From positions 186,001 through 250,000 of the forward strand of contig CANFCK010000002.1 of the NCBI GenBank assembly GCA_947445035.1: a stretch of 64,000 nucleotides of DNA. Reading direction: 5' to 3'. Source of the stretch: Deltaproteobacteria bacterium. Its GTDB lineage: Bacteria > Myxococcota_A > UBA796 > SXON01. The notes beneath the pieces were generated by a model. It did not search any database. It was not told the origin of the DNA and saw only the letters and a list, made by a program, of their open reading frames with translations. The position numbers were made by a program, and so were the translations under genes. Shown here piece by piece: positions 34,034 to 43,065 of the stretch; positions within the stretch are counted from its first letter, which is position 1, and every line of letters begins with the position of its first letter.

Positions 34034-37003
34034 CTATTGCGCCAGCACCTTTCGCGGCTTCGCCCCATCTGCTGGGCCCACGATACCTTGCTTCTCCAGC
34101 TGCTCCATCAGCAGACAAGCTCGGTTGTAGCCCAACTTCAGGTGGCGCTGAATCATCGAAGTGCTGATCTGCCCCTTCTCCAGCGCAAGCTCCACAATCT
34201 CGTCGTAGTACCCCGACATCTCCTCGTTCAACTCCTCGAGTTCGTCGAGCACCTCGTCTGCATCCTCCAGCCTGATGGCCGGCGCGTAGTTCGGCTTGCC
34301 CTGGCTGCGGCAGAAGTCCGCCACGCGCTTGACCTCATCGTCACTGAGAAAAGGCCCGTGCATGCGGGACAACGCGCTGACGCCGGGCGGTACGAAGAGC
34401 GAGTCCCCCTTGCCAAGAAGGGCATTGGCACCCATGGCGTCAAGGATGATGCGGCTTTCGCTGGCAGTGCGCACCTGATAGGCGAGACGTGAGGGCATAT
34501 TACTACGAATTAGGCCCGTTATTACATCTGCAGACGGACGTTGAGTCGCGACGATGAGGTGAATCCCGCTGGCCCGCGCCTTCTGGGCGATCCGGGCGAT
34601 ACTCATCTCCACATCCTTGCCGGCCACCATCATCAAGTCCGCGAGCTCGTCGATCACTACGACAATGTAGGGCAGTTTCCGGGGGGTCGGGCGCAGCTCT
34701 CCGGCCGGCCAGTCCGGGAAGTAGTACTTGGCCTTTTCTGCCGTCCAGTCCGCCGATTCCGCTTCAACCTTCAGGTTGAAGTTTTCGATGTTCCGGACCT
34801 TCCAGTCTCCGAGCATGCGGTAGCGACGGTCCATCTCCTCGCACGCCCACGCGAGCACCTTGCTGGCCAAGGTCGCGTTGGTGACGACAGGGTGAAGGAG
34901 GTGTGGAATCTCCTTATAGAGTTCGAACTCCAACATCTTCGGGTCGACGAGGATCAGCCGGAGTTCCTCGGGCGTACGGGTCATCAGCAGCGACACCAGC
35001 ATGGCATTGATGCCGACGCTCTTTCCCGAACCCGTGGTACCCCCGACGAGCAGGTGCGGCGTCTTGGCGAGATCGGCCACATAGGGCCGGCCCTCAGTGT
35101 CCTTCCCCAGCATGATCGGCAAGGTGTGGCGCTGATCACGGAACTCAGCCGAGGCGAACACGTCTCGTGCCCAGACGGTCTGCCGCACGTCGTTGGGCAC
35201 TTCCACGCCCACCACGCCCCGCCCGGGCAGCGGAGCGACGATCCGAATCGCGTGGGCCTTGAGCGCCATCGCCACGTCGTCCGCAAGCGCGGCGATCTTG
35301 CTCAGCTTGATTCCGGGCGCCGGCTCATACTCGAACATGGTGATCACGGGGCCGGGTCGGATCGCGCTGACCCGCCCTTCGACTCCGAAGTCGCGCAGCT
35401 TTGCGGCGAGTCGGGTTGCGAGGTCGCGAAGCCGACCCTCATCTGTGGCTCCGACGATCGCCGGATGTTCATCCAGGAGGCTCAGCGGCGGGAGTTGGAA
35501 GGGCGCGTTGGTCTCGCGGACGGCCTGCCCGTCATCGGTCCGCCCGCCGGACGAGAGGTTCCCCGGCACGACGGCGACCCCCTTCCGGGCGCGGGGCGTC
35601 CGCTGAAGCTCGGGTTCATCGAGCCCGACGAGCGGCACCAAAGGAGGGGTCTCCACAACCGCCGCCGGCAAGACCTCCACCGGTGGCGCCGGCCTGATCA
35701 GGGAAGGCCGCGTGGGCGGGTCCTCTCCGAGACCGAATCCGAAGGCGTTCGATGGCGCCTCCGCCAGCGCGACTGCGGGTGGGGGCGCCTCGATGACCTC
35801 GAGTTCCTCGTCCTCGGCAACAACCGCCACCTTCGCGCGCGGGAACTCCCGCGGCGAGGGAACGTCGTAGACGTCGGCAAGCACGCCGCTCGCGCGCCGG
35901 GTCCCGGAGGGCCGGTCTACGTCGGCGTCCTCCTCAAGTTGCACCTCTACAAGCGTGCGCGGGCTTGGCTGGGTGGGCCGTTCCACCACCGAGGGCGCCT
36001 CGTAGAGACTCCTCGGCCGAGGTGCCGCGGCCGCGGACCACACACTTCCGTGAACGGATGGGAGATCGGCGATCGGCTCGACCACCTCATCAACGGCCGG
36101 CGCCCGACGCGCCAGCGCCACGTGCTGCGGACCGGCCGCAACCGGCGCTACCCGCCCCAGGCTGGCCGGATCCGAATCGTCCTCGTCCTCTTCTTCCAAC
36201 TTCCCGCGGAACGCCTCGTGCGCGCGGGCGCCGAGGGAAGCCGCACTCCGGCCTGCCGCGACCGTCGCCGCACCGAGCAGCCGCCCAACGGCGGGGGTGC
36301 CGGTCTCCACGCGTTCCACAGTCGCCGCCGCCACAGGCTGCCAATTGATACCGAACAAGGCAGTGAGTGCGCTGAGAAGCCCGGTACCTACGGCCAGCGC
36401 TCCGCCGACCTGGCCGACATGCGCCACGAGTAGTTCTCCAGTGAGCACACCTACGATTCCCCCTGGAGGAAAGGAACGTAGCGCTTGGTGCCCCAGACCC
36501 AGATCGAGCCCCGCAGCGGCCATCCAGACTGCCCCCCCGGATAAAAGAACGTTCCACCAGGATCGCGTCACCCGCCCAGCCAACCTGAGGACAAACCACC
36601 CGGCAAGCACCAGTACCGACCAACTCGCCCACCCGAAGCCCTGGTAAAGGGCGTCCGCCAGGTAGGCGCCCACCGGCCCACACCAGTTCATCGTGTGTTC
36701 GACCACGGCGACCACCGACAGCGACGGGTCGGACGGAGACCAAGAAGCGAGGCTCAGCGCCACGAATGTGCTCCCGGCGAGTCCGACCAGCAAGAGAATC
36801 TGCGCGAACTGACGCTGGCTCGCAGAGTCAGGCGCGGAGGCGCGCTCGGGGGAGAGCCTTCTCGCTGAGCCCTTGGGCCGAGCGACGGTCTTTCGGCGGG
36901 GAGGCTCCATCAGGTCCTCGCGCGCGGCGGCCCTGGACAACGAGGTCGCCGCCGGGCCATCGGAACTGGTGTCATCGCTGAGATCGGGTCGCGTGCGCGC
37001 CAC
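34034..37003 (-). CDS. ftsK: DNA translocase FtsK
   Basis: 989 residues from the GTG at 37003, which has GAGGAG five bases upstream. Four to five transmembrane helices (about 65-230) precede a long, acidic, Pro-rich linker (about 230-500). The RecA-type motor has Walker A GGTTGSGKSVG near residue 650 and Walker B LILVDPKMLEF. The C-terminal gamma winged helix (QISTSMIQRHLKLGYNRA) recognises KOPS. It pumps DNA toward dif and helps resolve chromosome dimers at septation. It is 81 bp downstream of the OPX gene; a functional link is unlikely. Confidence 0.96.
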   Translation of the reverse strand: MARTRPDLSDDTSSDGPAATSLSRAAAREDLMEPPRRKTVARPKGSARRLSPERASAPDSASQRQFAQILLLVGLAGSTFVALSLASWSPSDPSLSVVAVVEHTMNWCGPVGAYLADALYQGFGWASWSVLVLAGWFVLRLAGRVTRSWWNVLLSGGAVWMAAAGLDLGLGHQALRSFPPGGIVGVLTGELLVAHVGQVGGALAVGTGLLSALTALFGINWQPVAAATVERVETGTPAVGRLLGAATVAAGRSAASLGARAHEAFRGKLEEEDEDDSDPASLGRVAPVAAGPQHVALARRAPAVDEVVEPIADLPSVHGSVWSAAAAPRPRSLYEAPSVVERPTQPSPRTLVEVQLEEDADVDRPSGTRRASGVLADVYDVPSPREFPRAKVAVVAEDEELEVIEAPPPAVALAEAPSNAFGFGLGEDPPTRPSLIRPAPPVEVLPAAVVETPPLVPLVGLDEPELQRTPRARKGVAVVPGNLSSGGRTDDGQAVRETNAPFQLPPLSLLDEHPAIVGATDEGRLRDLATRLAAKLRDFGVEGRVSAIRPGPVITMFEYEPAPGIKLSKIAALADDVAMALKAHAIRIVAPLPGRGVVGVEVPNDVRQTVWARDVFASAEFRDQRHTLPIMLGKDTEGRPYVADLAKTPHLLVGGTTGSGKSVGINAMLVSLLMTRTPEELRLILVDPKMLEFELYKEIPHLLHPVVTNATLASKVLAWACEEMDRRYRMLGDWKVRNIENFNLKVEAESADWTAEKAKYYFPDWPAGELRPTPRKLPYIVVVIDELADLMMVAGKDVEMSIARIAQKARASGIHLIVATQRPSADVITGLIRSNMPSRLAYQVRTASESRIILDAMGANALLGKGDSLFVPPGVSALSRMHGPFLSDDEVKRVADFCRSQGKPNYAPAIRLEDADEVLDELEELNEEMSGYYDEIVELALEKGQISTSMIQRHLKLGYNRACLLMEQLEKQGIVGPADGAKPRKVLAQ

Positions 37004-37084
37004 GGGGACTCCTCGTCACCCGCCATCGTACCGCTTTACCCTTGACGCGTCGAGAGCCTCGCGCGAAAGCACATCAGCTTGAGG

Positions 37085-37903
37085 TCAGAACGGAGACTCG
37101 GGAACGTTGATGTGGTCGCCGGGCTTGAGCGCCACGTCAGGGTCCTTTCCGGCAAGAACCCGCTTGAGGTTGACCAATATCTGCGACTCACCGCTGATAA
37201 GCTTGACCTTGGCGGAAAGGGCCGTCGTGCTCAGCCCACCCGCGGCCGCCACGGCAGTGGCAACCGTCATGCCGTCGTGGAAGGCCAACGACCCGGGCTT
37301 CTGCACGTGCCCATCGACGAAGATCTCGAGGGCCGGGGGCACCGCGAGGGTGTCGTTGGGGAGCACCTCGACGTCGGCGGTGAGGTCGCCTTTGGAGATG
37401 AGGTACAAATCAACGGGGACAACTATGCGCGTACCATTGGGACCCGCCCGAAAGAGCTCCGCGCTCGGCGCGCTCGGATCGATCAGTCCCCCAGCACGCA
37501 CCAGGACGTCGCTGACACGGGTGTGCTTTTTGGTGAGTGGAAACTCGCCGGGTCCGACCACTCCGCCCGTGACCTTGACGAGCTTCGAGGTGATCTGCTC
37601 TACCGTGAGAACGACCTGGGGATTGAGTACGTAGCCATCGCGCAGCTCCGCCTCGATCTGTTCTTTGGCACCCGAAATCGTGAAACCACTGATGACCACC
37701 CGGCCGGCGTACGGGACATCGATGGCCCCATCCGTACCGACGGGGAACGAGCCACTCATCTCCAGTTGGCCGAGCACCTCCACCCGAACCGTGTCTCCGA
37801 CGCCGAGCTCGAAGCTGACGTCGATCGACAACGGCTCCGCCGCCGACGCCCCGACGAAGAGCGAGTGCAGCATCAACCAAAGCCCGACTAGCGACGCGCG
37901 CAT
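37085..37903 (-). CDS. Polysaccharide export (OPX/Wza-family) protein, short class
   Basis: 272 residues. A Sec signal peptide (1-22, ending GASAAEP) has no lipobox; there is no Cys in the protein. A Poly_export domain (about 33-105; ELGVGDTVRVEVLGQ) and two SLBB domains follow: GGVVGPGEFPLTKKHTRVSD and VDGHVQKPGSLAFHDGMTV. The protein ends right after SLBB2, without Wza's C-terminal outer-membrane helix. This matches the short OPX class that needs a separate beta-barrel. The preceding gene encodes a barrel. No capsule glycosyltransferase, Wzx, Wzy or Wzc is nearby. Confidence 0.9.
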   Translation of the reverse strand: MRASLVGLWLMLHSLFVGASAAEPLSIDVSFELGVGDTVRVEVLGQLEMSGSFPVGTDGAIDVPYAGRVVISGFTISGAKEQIEAELRDGYVLNPQVVLTVEQITSKLVKVTGGVVGPGEFPLTKKHTRVSDVLVRAGGLIDPSAPSAELFRAGPNGTRIVVPVDLYLISKGDLTADVEVLPNDTLAVPPALEIFVDGHVQKPGSLAFHDGMTVATAVAAAGGLSTTALSAKVKLISGESQILVNLKRVLAGKDPDVALKPGDHINVPESPF

Positions 37904-37939
37904 CCAACCTTCGCACTCAACATAGCACCGCTCGGTGCA

Positions 37940-39310
37940 CTAGTACGAGAACGTGAAGCCGAGGGTGCCGGAGAAGTCGTCGTACTGGGTGCTGAAGAAG
38001 ATGTCGTCGCAGTCCGAGGCCACACAGGCGCGGCGGATCCAACTACCCGACGCCCCGGCCGAGGCCCACTGGGCAATCTTGTAGGAGGCGCTGAGCTTCG
38101 CGATCAGATTCTGATCGCCCCGCACCACTTCGCCATGGAAGGAGTCAATGCGGTAGCTGACCTCGGCACCCAGTCCAAGTCGGTTCTGAACCGAGCCTTC
38201 GTATCGCAGAAATACGTTATTGAACGCTACGTAATTCGTGAATACGGCGTCCTGGAAATCGCGCCGATAGCCGACGGTTACCGAGTGACCGCGCGCGGGA
38301 GCGTACGCAACTTGTAGGTTCACCAAGATTCCGTCTTCCACCGAGGTATCGGTCGCGAACGACTCGGCGCCGCTGAAGTCCAATTCGTCGACCGCGCTGA
38401 TGATGTTTCCCGCGTCGGGATCGTCGACCACCGACTGCTCATCGTAGGTCATCGCGCCAAAGCCGATTTGCGCGGAGGCCGCGAGCTTCTGGGTGAACTG
38501 CCCCGTCACCCCCGCGTTGACCCGCCAAGCGTCCGCATCCGGCTTGCCGATGTAGCTACCGATGTCCGAGCCCTCGATGTCGGGACCGATGGCTTCGATG
38601 AGATTGTTGTCCCAGCGGAGAAAATTGTACGAGAAGTTCCCAACCAGCGACGTCTTCGGCAGGAACTTCCAAGTACCGGTGACGACGGGGCCGTACTGCT
38701 GCCGGCCGTTGTACGCGGTGGTGCCCGGGAGGGTCAAAAGTGGGTCGGGCACATAGTACAGGTCGATCCCGAGCTGGCCCAAGACCTCGAACTGAAGTGC
38801 AGACCCTGGCCGAAGTTGCACACCAGCCAACAGATCGTTGCCGGTCTGGGTGACGTTCGCGCTGGCGCTGCCTTCTGCGGTTGGCAACTCTGCGGCGTAA
38901 GCGTCGTTGTCGAGGTGGTTCTCCAACCGCAAGCCGACCCGCGACTGCGGAAGCACGGCAAGCGAAAGGTCGACGTCGAAGTCGGAAAACCGATCGGCGT
39001 TCTCCGGATGGAAGTTGTCGTCCGGATAGAAATCGACGAACTTTTTGAGTCCGTACCCCGCCCCGAGCTCGAACTTTACCTGTCGGCCGTCCAGCTCCAA
39101 TCCAAGCCTGGGCCTCAGCACCCAAGCCATTGCGGTGACTTCCGGAGTTTGTGGGCCGCCATCTGCCAAGTACAGGTTGGAGTGCGCCTCGATCCCGGTC
39201 ATCACCGAGGGCGTCAACACTGCGTCGCCCAACCGGATGTGATCCCCAGGCGCCGCAGCCGCGGTCGCCGAAACGGCGAGCCCGATCGCTGCAAACAAAC
39301 CAGGCTTCAT
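37940..39310 (-). CDS. Outer-membrane beta-barrel, probable partner of the OPX protein
   Basis: 456 residues from the ATG at 39310 (ATG 39325 possible). Signal peptide MKPGLFAAIGLAVSATAAAA. The mature part is a run of amphipathic strands with alternating aromatic residues (for example VKFELGAGYGLKKFVDFY) and a C-terminal strand ending SGTLGFTFSY. That closes with an aromatic residue, as barrel proteins recognised by BamA do. It lies 36 bp upstream of the OPX gene. In Myxococcus, short OPX proteins pair with such barrels (Wzp/EpsX type). The assignment here rests on context. Confidence 0.8.
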   Translation of the reverse strand: MKPGLFAAIGLAVSATAAAAPGDHIRLGDAVLTPSVMTGIEAHSNLYLADGGPQTPEVTAMAWVLRPRLGLELDGRQVKFELGAGYGLKKFVDFYPDDNFHPENADRFSDFDVDLSLAVLPQSRVGLRLENHLDNDAYAAELPTAEGSASANVTQTGNDLLAGVQLRPGSALQFEVLGQLGIDLYYVPDPLLTLPGTTAYNGRQQYGPVVTGTWKFLPKTSLVGNFSYNFLRWDNNLIEAIGPDIEGSDIGSYIGKPDADAWRVNAGVTGQFTQKLAASAQIGFGAMTYDEQSVVDDPDAGNIISAVDELDFSGAESFATDTSVEDGILVNLQVAYAPARGHSVTVGYRRDFQDAVFTNYVAFNNVFLRYEGSVQNRLGLGAEVSYRIDSFHGEVVRGDQNLIAKLSASYKIAQWASAGASGSWIRRACVASDCDDIFFSTQYDDFSGTLGFTFSY

Positions 39311-39411
39311 CACGCCGCTCTGCATCTGACCCGTCCTGCCGTGCTTCGGTGACCGGCTGCTAACCCGCCAAGTGGAGATTGCCGACGATTCTGACACCGC
39401 CAATGGGCACT

Positions 39412-39924
39412 TCAGCCCGGGGTTCCCCAGTCAATGATCTCGACCTCCCGCTTTTCTTCGTCCAAGAGGCCGTTGCTGCCGCCGGTGACGGTCGAGACGG
39501 TCTCGCCAGGGTCTGCCCCCGCGCTCTTCGCGCATTGCTGTGCGGCAACGAGCAGTTCCTTGGCGCGGCCGTGCAAAACCACCAGCTCCCGGTAGGTCTT
39601 TTCGGGGTGGCCGGCCGACGCGAGTGCAAGCTTCAGCTCATTGTCCTTTTCCCCGGCGATCTCCCTGATGGTCTCCAGGGACGGCAACTTGTCTTTCAGG
39701 CACTTCAAGAGCTCTTCGTTCTTTTTCTTTTCGTTCTCCGCCGCCTTGAGCAGCTCCGACACGGTCGATACCGCCGCGTTGATCTCCTTCACCATCTCGG
39801 CGGCCCCCGTCGCCATTTCCTTTGGAGTCGCCGTAGCGGCCTGCTCAACTGTCGTGGTGATCCCAGGCGATTCGGCCAGAGCAGGGGCGCTGATGAGGAG
39901 CATTAGGAGTGGGAGCAGGGTCAT
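39412..39924 (-). CDS. Periplasmic coiled-coil protein
   Basis: 170 residues from the ATG at 39924. Signal peptide MTLLPLLMLLISAPALA, then a predicted helical region (about 35-130) with heptad-like Leu/Ile/Val spacing and many Lys/Glu (LLKAAENEKKKNEELL). Two Cys residues (KCLKDK, QQCAKS) could form a disulfide. The C-terminal 35 residues are polar and probably extended. It lies between the GltG-like gene and the barrel in the same direction. No named family recognised. Confidence 0.72.
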   Translation of the reverse strand: MTLLPLLMLLISAPALAESPGITTTVEQAATATPKEMATGAAEMVKEINAAVSTVSELLKAAENEKKKNEELLKCLKDKLPSLETIREIAGEKDNELKLALASAGHPEKTYRELVVLHGRAKELLVAAQQCAKSAGADPGETVSTVTGGSNGLLDEEKREVEIIDWGTPG

Positions 39925-39998
39925 GTCAGAGCTCCGAGCGTGCAAGCGTAGTTGGTAACCTTACCGCACTTCTGCAAGACCGGCCCGAACTTTCCGGA

Positions 39999-41321
39999 CT
40001 ACTGTCCGGATACGACCCAAGCCCATTCATCGACCACCCCGACCACGCTTTCGTCAAAGCGAAGGCTACGAACGGTCTTCGCCACACACGCCGCCAGTTC
40101 GTCGCTGCCCGTGGTGTTCTTGGTCGTGTGGGCCTCGGTGACTTTACCTTTCTGAATCGTCCAGCCCACGCCAATTCGACCGCTGGTGTTCGGGTCCTTG
40201 CGTAGGGCCGCCTGCACGCAGGTCTCGATCCGACCCTTGCTGGCGCGTACGACACGACCGATATCCGCAGGATCGCCCTCTTCGGCATCCACATCGCCGT
40301 CGCCGACGTCGACCTTAGGCTTCTTCACCGCGATCGTGGCCTCGCCAACCCCGGCCTTCCCTGCGTTGGCCTGTGTGATGCCCACCGCCGCATCGCCAGT
40401 GCCACCGGCACCGCCGCCCTTGAGGCCGCTGTTGGTGCCGTCCGCCATTTCGGTCCCCGTCACGCCCTGGAGGGCCGCGTCGAGTTTTCCAGCCATGGCC
40501 TGTTGGTCGCCGATGATGTCGGCGGCGATCTGGTCGCTGCCTTCTCCGGTGGTCCCGAGCATCTGGAGGATGAGGGACTTCTTCGCCACCGAATCAGCCG
40601 TCGCCTCGGGCTTGGCCTGTTGCGGCTTGTCCTTCTCGGCGGGCTTTTTGTCCTCCTTCTTGATCTCGTCCGGACCCTTGTCCTCGATCACCGCCACATC
40701 GACCGGCGGCAATTCGACCTTGTCGACCACGAGGTCCAACGCACGGTCCATGTAGTCCAGCGCGTTTTCTTCGATGGGCGGGTGAAGAACGGTAACGACG
40801 AAGAAAAGCACCGCGATGAGGTTGAAAACGCCGAGCAACCCGAGGAACAGTGGGTCGTCTTCGCTGAATACAGTGGCCTTGAAGTCGGCCGCCGTGACCG
40901 CGCGCACCGGTTCCGGCGGCGCGTTCACGAACTGGAAGAGCAAGGTGACGTTGCCGAGCGACACCTTTCCGCGGACAGATTCGCTCAGCGGCAGCGCCCA
41001 GAACTCCCCCCGCTTCTGCATGTCGCCCCGCACCCGAAGGTCGCTGAGGTCGCGAATGCCGTCCTTCCAGGAGATCTTGCCCTCGACGCGTTCTGGCACC
41101 ACCAGCGCGTAGTTCCCACCCGACGCCACGAAGAGGGCGTGGGACTGACCCAGGCCCAGACCCTGGAAACTGAAGGTGACCTTCGCACCCTCCCCGACCG
41201 TGACCGCTTCACCCGCCTTGATCAAGCGCTCCTGGGCAATCTTGCCCTCCTGGACGACACCGATTCGGAGCACCTTCGGAAGGGTCTTGGGGGCGGCCTG
41301 GGGCTGCGCAGCTGCGGACAT
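39999..41321 (-). CDS. PglI/GltG-like protein: cytosolic domain, TM helix, AgmX/PglI C-terminus
   Basis: 440 residues from the ATG at 41321. The N-terminal about 140 residues are beta-rich and FHA-like (LIKAGEAVTVGEGAKVTFSF). A transmembrane helix follows at about 158-180 (LLGVFNLIAVLFFVVTVL), then a Lys/Glu/Pro-rich and Gly-rich periplasmic stretch. A TonB-C-like AgmX/PglI domain closes the protein (RVVRASKGRIETCVQAALRK, ETCVQ..., SLRF). This is the architecture of Myxococcus GltG. In those machines it connects the TolQ/R motor to periplasmic and outer-membrane partners. Confidence 0.82.
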   Translation of the reverse strand: MSAAAQPQAAPKTLPKVLRIGVVQEGKIAQERLIKAGEAVTVGEGAKVTFSFQGLGLGQSHALFVASGGNYALVVPERVEGKISWKDGIRDLSDLRVRGDMQKRGEFWALPLSESVRGKVSLGNVTLLFQFVNAPPEPVRAVTAADFKATVFSEDDPLFLGLLGVFNLIAVLFFVVTVLHPPIEENALDYMDRALDLVVDKVELPPVDVAVIEDKGPDEIKKEDKKPAEKDKPQQAKPEATADSVAKKSLILQMLGTTGEGSDQIAADIIGDQQAMAGKLDAALQGVTGTEMADGTNSGLKGGGAGGTGDAAVGITQANAGKAGVGEATIAVKKPKVDVGDGDVDAEEGDPADIGRVVRASKGRIETCVQAALRKDPNTSGRIGVGWTIQKGKVTEAHTTKNTTGSDELAACVAKTVRSLRFDESVVGVVDEWAWVVSGQ

Positions 41322-41401
41322 GGTCACCTGTCGGGGAAATCTACTGCGCTGAGTGACATCGGGAGGTGAAGGAAGTTCAAATTTGTTGGGCGCCCTCCCG
41401 A

Positions 41402-41869
41402 TCAGTCCGTTCCGACCGCAGCGAAGCGGTAGCGGGCGAAACCCGCCTCGGCCGCACTTTCCAGAACCGAGCCGAGAACTGTCCACGACACCCGACGGTC
41501 GCACTCCACGACGAGCGAAGGCCCATCCCCCGGAGCGTCGGGGCTCCGGAGCGGAACCAACGCATCGATGACGTCGGCAAACGCCTTGCCGCGCATCACC
41601 GTCTGCGCTGGGATCGTGCCCGACTCAAGCTGCACGACGACCCGGCCGTCAACCTCGACGCCCGACGGAAGCACCCGGATTCGGGGACCCTTCTCAACGG
41701 CCGCATCGGCAGCGGACTGCGGCAGTTCCAGGGCCGTGTCGGTCTGAAACGACGGGTCGTAGAACACCAAGAGGAAAAGCAGCACCAGCGTGAACATGTC
41801 GACCATCGAGGTGATGATCAGCGTGCTCTCCATGGTGTTGCGGCGGGGCCGTCGCTGACGCCGGGTCAT
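41402..41869 (-). CDS. ExbD/TolR-family protein, triad 2 second TolR
   Basis: 155 residues. A basic N-terminal tail (MTRRQRRPRRN) is followed by a transmembrane helix with the conserved Asp (TSMVDMFTLVLLFLLVF). The periplasmic TolR-like domain ends in FARYRFAAVG. It overlaps the first TolR of the triad by 4 bp. Because its partner lacks the Asp, this subunit probably supplies the proton-carrying residue of the motor. The GltG-like gene follows after 80 bp. Confidence 0.88.
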   Translation of the reverse strand: MTRRQRRPRRNTMESTLIITSMVDMFTLVLLFLLVFYDPSFQTDTALELPQSAADAAVEKGPRIRVLPSGVEVDGRVVVQLESGTIPAQTVMRGKAFADVIDALVPLRSPDAPGDGPSLVVECDRRVSWTVLGSVLESAAEAGFARYRFAAVGTD

Positions 41870-42378
41870 CGGGACGCGGGACCATCGTCGGCGCCGTTGA
41901 CGAGCACCGGTTGGGCGAAGAGCGGACGGAGGACTTTTCCATCACGACGAAGGGTCACCGCGTCGAAGACGCCCATCAGCGTCTCGTACGGAACGGCGGG
42001 GTCGGGTGCGACGACGACCTGGGTCTCGGCCGGGTGTTGGGTCCTGGCGCTGACCATCGCGTCGGAAAGCGCGAGATAGTCGTAGTCGGCGGGCGCGCAC
42101 GGCGCTCGACACGGCAGCTGAGTCTCCGCCGCACCAACGCCGCGGACCCGAAAGCCCGAGTCCAGAATCCGGATCACCACCCGCTCGTGCTCCTGAACCT
42201 CCAGGACCTCACGGCTCGGCGCCTCACTCGCGTGGAGCGGACGCGCGTCGATTGGTTGCTGCACGACCGTGACGAAGCGGACCGCGATCAGGACGATGGG
42301 GATGATGTGCACGATGGTCGACAAGACCGGCGTCAGGTCGATGTTCGCGCCGACTGGATTTCGCTCACGACGACGCAC
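41866..42378 (-). CDS. ExbD/TolR-family protein lacking the transmembrane Asp, triad 2
   Basis: 170 residues from the GTG at 42378. The single helix reads NIDLTPVLSTIVHIIPIVLIAV. Aligned to TPxxD of ExbD/TolR, the proton-path Asp is replaced by Ser20. The periplasmic domain (about 55-160) keeps a TolR-like pattern (QVVVAPDPAVPYETLMGVFD), with an added CRAPC pair that could form a disulfide. The helix also contains two Pro residues. It may be a structural TolR that no longer conducts protons, pairing with the Asp-bearing paralogue that overlaps it. Confidence 0.82.
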   Translation of the reverse strand: MRRRERNPVGANIDLTPVLSTIVHIIPIVLIAVRFVTVVQQPIDARPLHASEAPSREVLEVQEHERVVIRILDSGFRVRGVGAAETQLPCRAPCAPADYDYLALSDAMVSARTQHPAETQVVVAPDPAVPYETLMGVFDAVTLRRDGKVLRPLFAQPVLVNGADDGPASR

Positions 42379-42383
42379 CCGAA

Positions 42384-43058
42384 CTAGCGGCCCGGAAAAG
42401 GCAGGACCGGTGCGCCTCCGCTCGGCTCATCGGCGGCGCGCAGCGCATTGAGCAGGTTCAGCACGCGCAATCCGTAATGATCGAGCTCATCGAGAATCGC
42501 GTTGGCTCGTGCGGCGAGGATTGCGTGAACGACGAGGGTCGGAATGGAGACCAGAAGGCCGAAGAAGGTGGCATACATCGCGACCGCGATCCCGGTCGAA
42601 AGCATCTGGGAGCGCGCCACGGCGTCGGCCTGCCCGACCCCCTCAAAGGCAACGATGAGGCCGTGGATGGTGCCAAGCAGTCCGATGAGGGTGGAGACGT
42701 TGGCAATCATCGGCAAGAAGGCGAGCCACCGATTGACCTGCGGAGTCACCTCGAGGGTCGCCTCGTCGATGGCGTCGCGCACCTCGGCGTCGGGCCGATC
42801 CGCGCGCAAAAGCGCCGCCTTGACCAGCCTTGGGAGGGCCGCAGCCGGTTCGGCATTGCACAAGCGCATCGCGGCGTCGGTGTCCGCGTCGAGCAGATGG
42901 CGCTGAATCTGTCCCATGAAATTCGGGCCGTGGATCCCGGCCCGAAAGACGATAAACAAAAAACGCTCGGCGCTGATCGTGAGTGCCGAGAGCGCACACA
43001 GCAGGATGGGCCACATGAAAATGCCGCCCTTTTCGAACCCATCGAGGAAAAAGCTCAT
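42384..43058 (-). CDS. MotA/TolQ/ExbB-family proton channel, triad 2
   Basis: 224 residues from the ATG at 43058. Three transmembrane helices: FMWPILLCALSALTISAERFLF, then IANVSTLIGLLGTIHGLIVAF and AMYATFFGLLVSIPTLVVHAI. The latter two are the conserved pore segments. It is the channel for the two TolR-like proteins that follow at 5 bp and with a 4-bp overlap. Its place within the Glt-like block suggests a motor dedicated to that complex. An in-frame upstream extension (Arg/Ser-rich) is unlikely to be coding. Confidence 0.9.
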   Translation of the reverse strand: MSFFLDGFEKGGIFMWPILLCALSALTISAERFLFIVFRAGIHGPNFMGQIQRHLLDADTDAAMRLCNAEPAAALPRLVKAALLRADRPDAEVRDAIDEATLEVTPQVNRWLAFLPMIANVSTLIGLLGTIHGLIVAFEGVGQADAVARSQMLSTGIAVAMYATFFGLLVSIPTLVVHAILAARANAILDELDHYGLRVLNLLNALRAADEPSGGAPVLPFPGR

Positions 43059-43065
43059 CCGTGGC

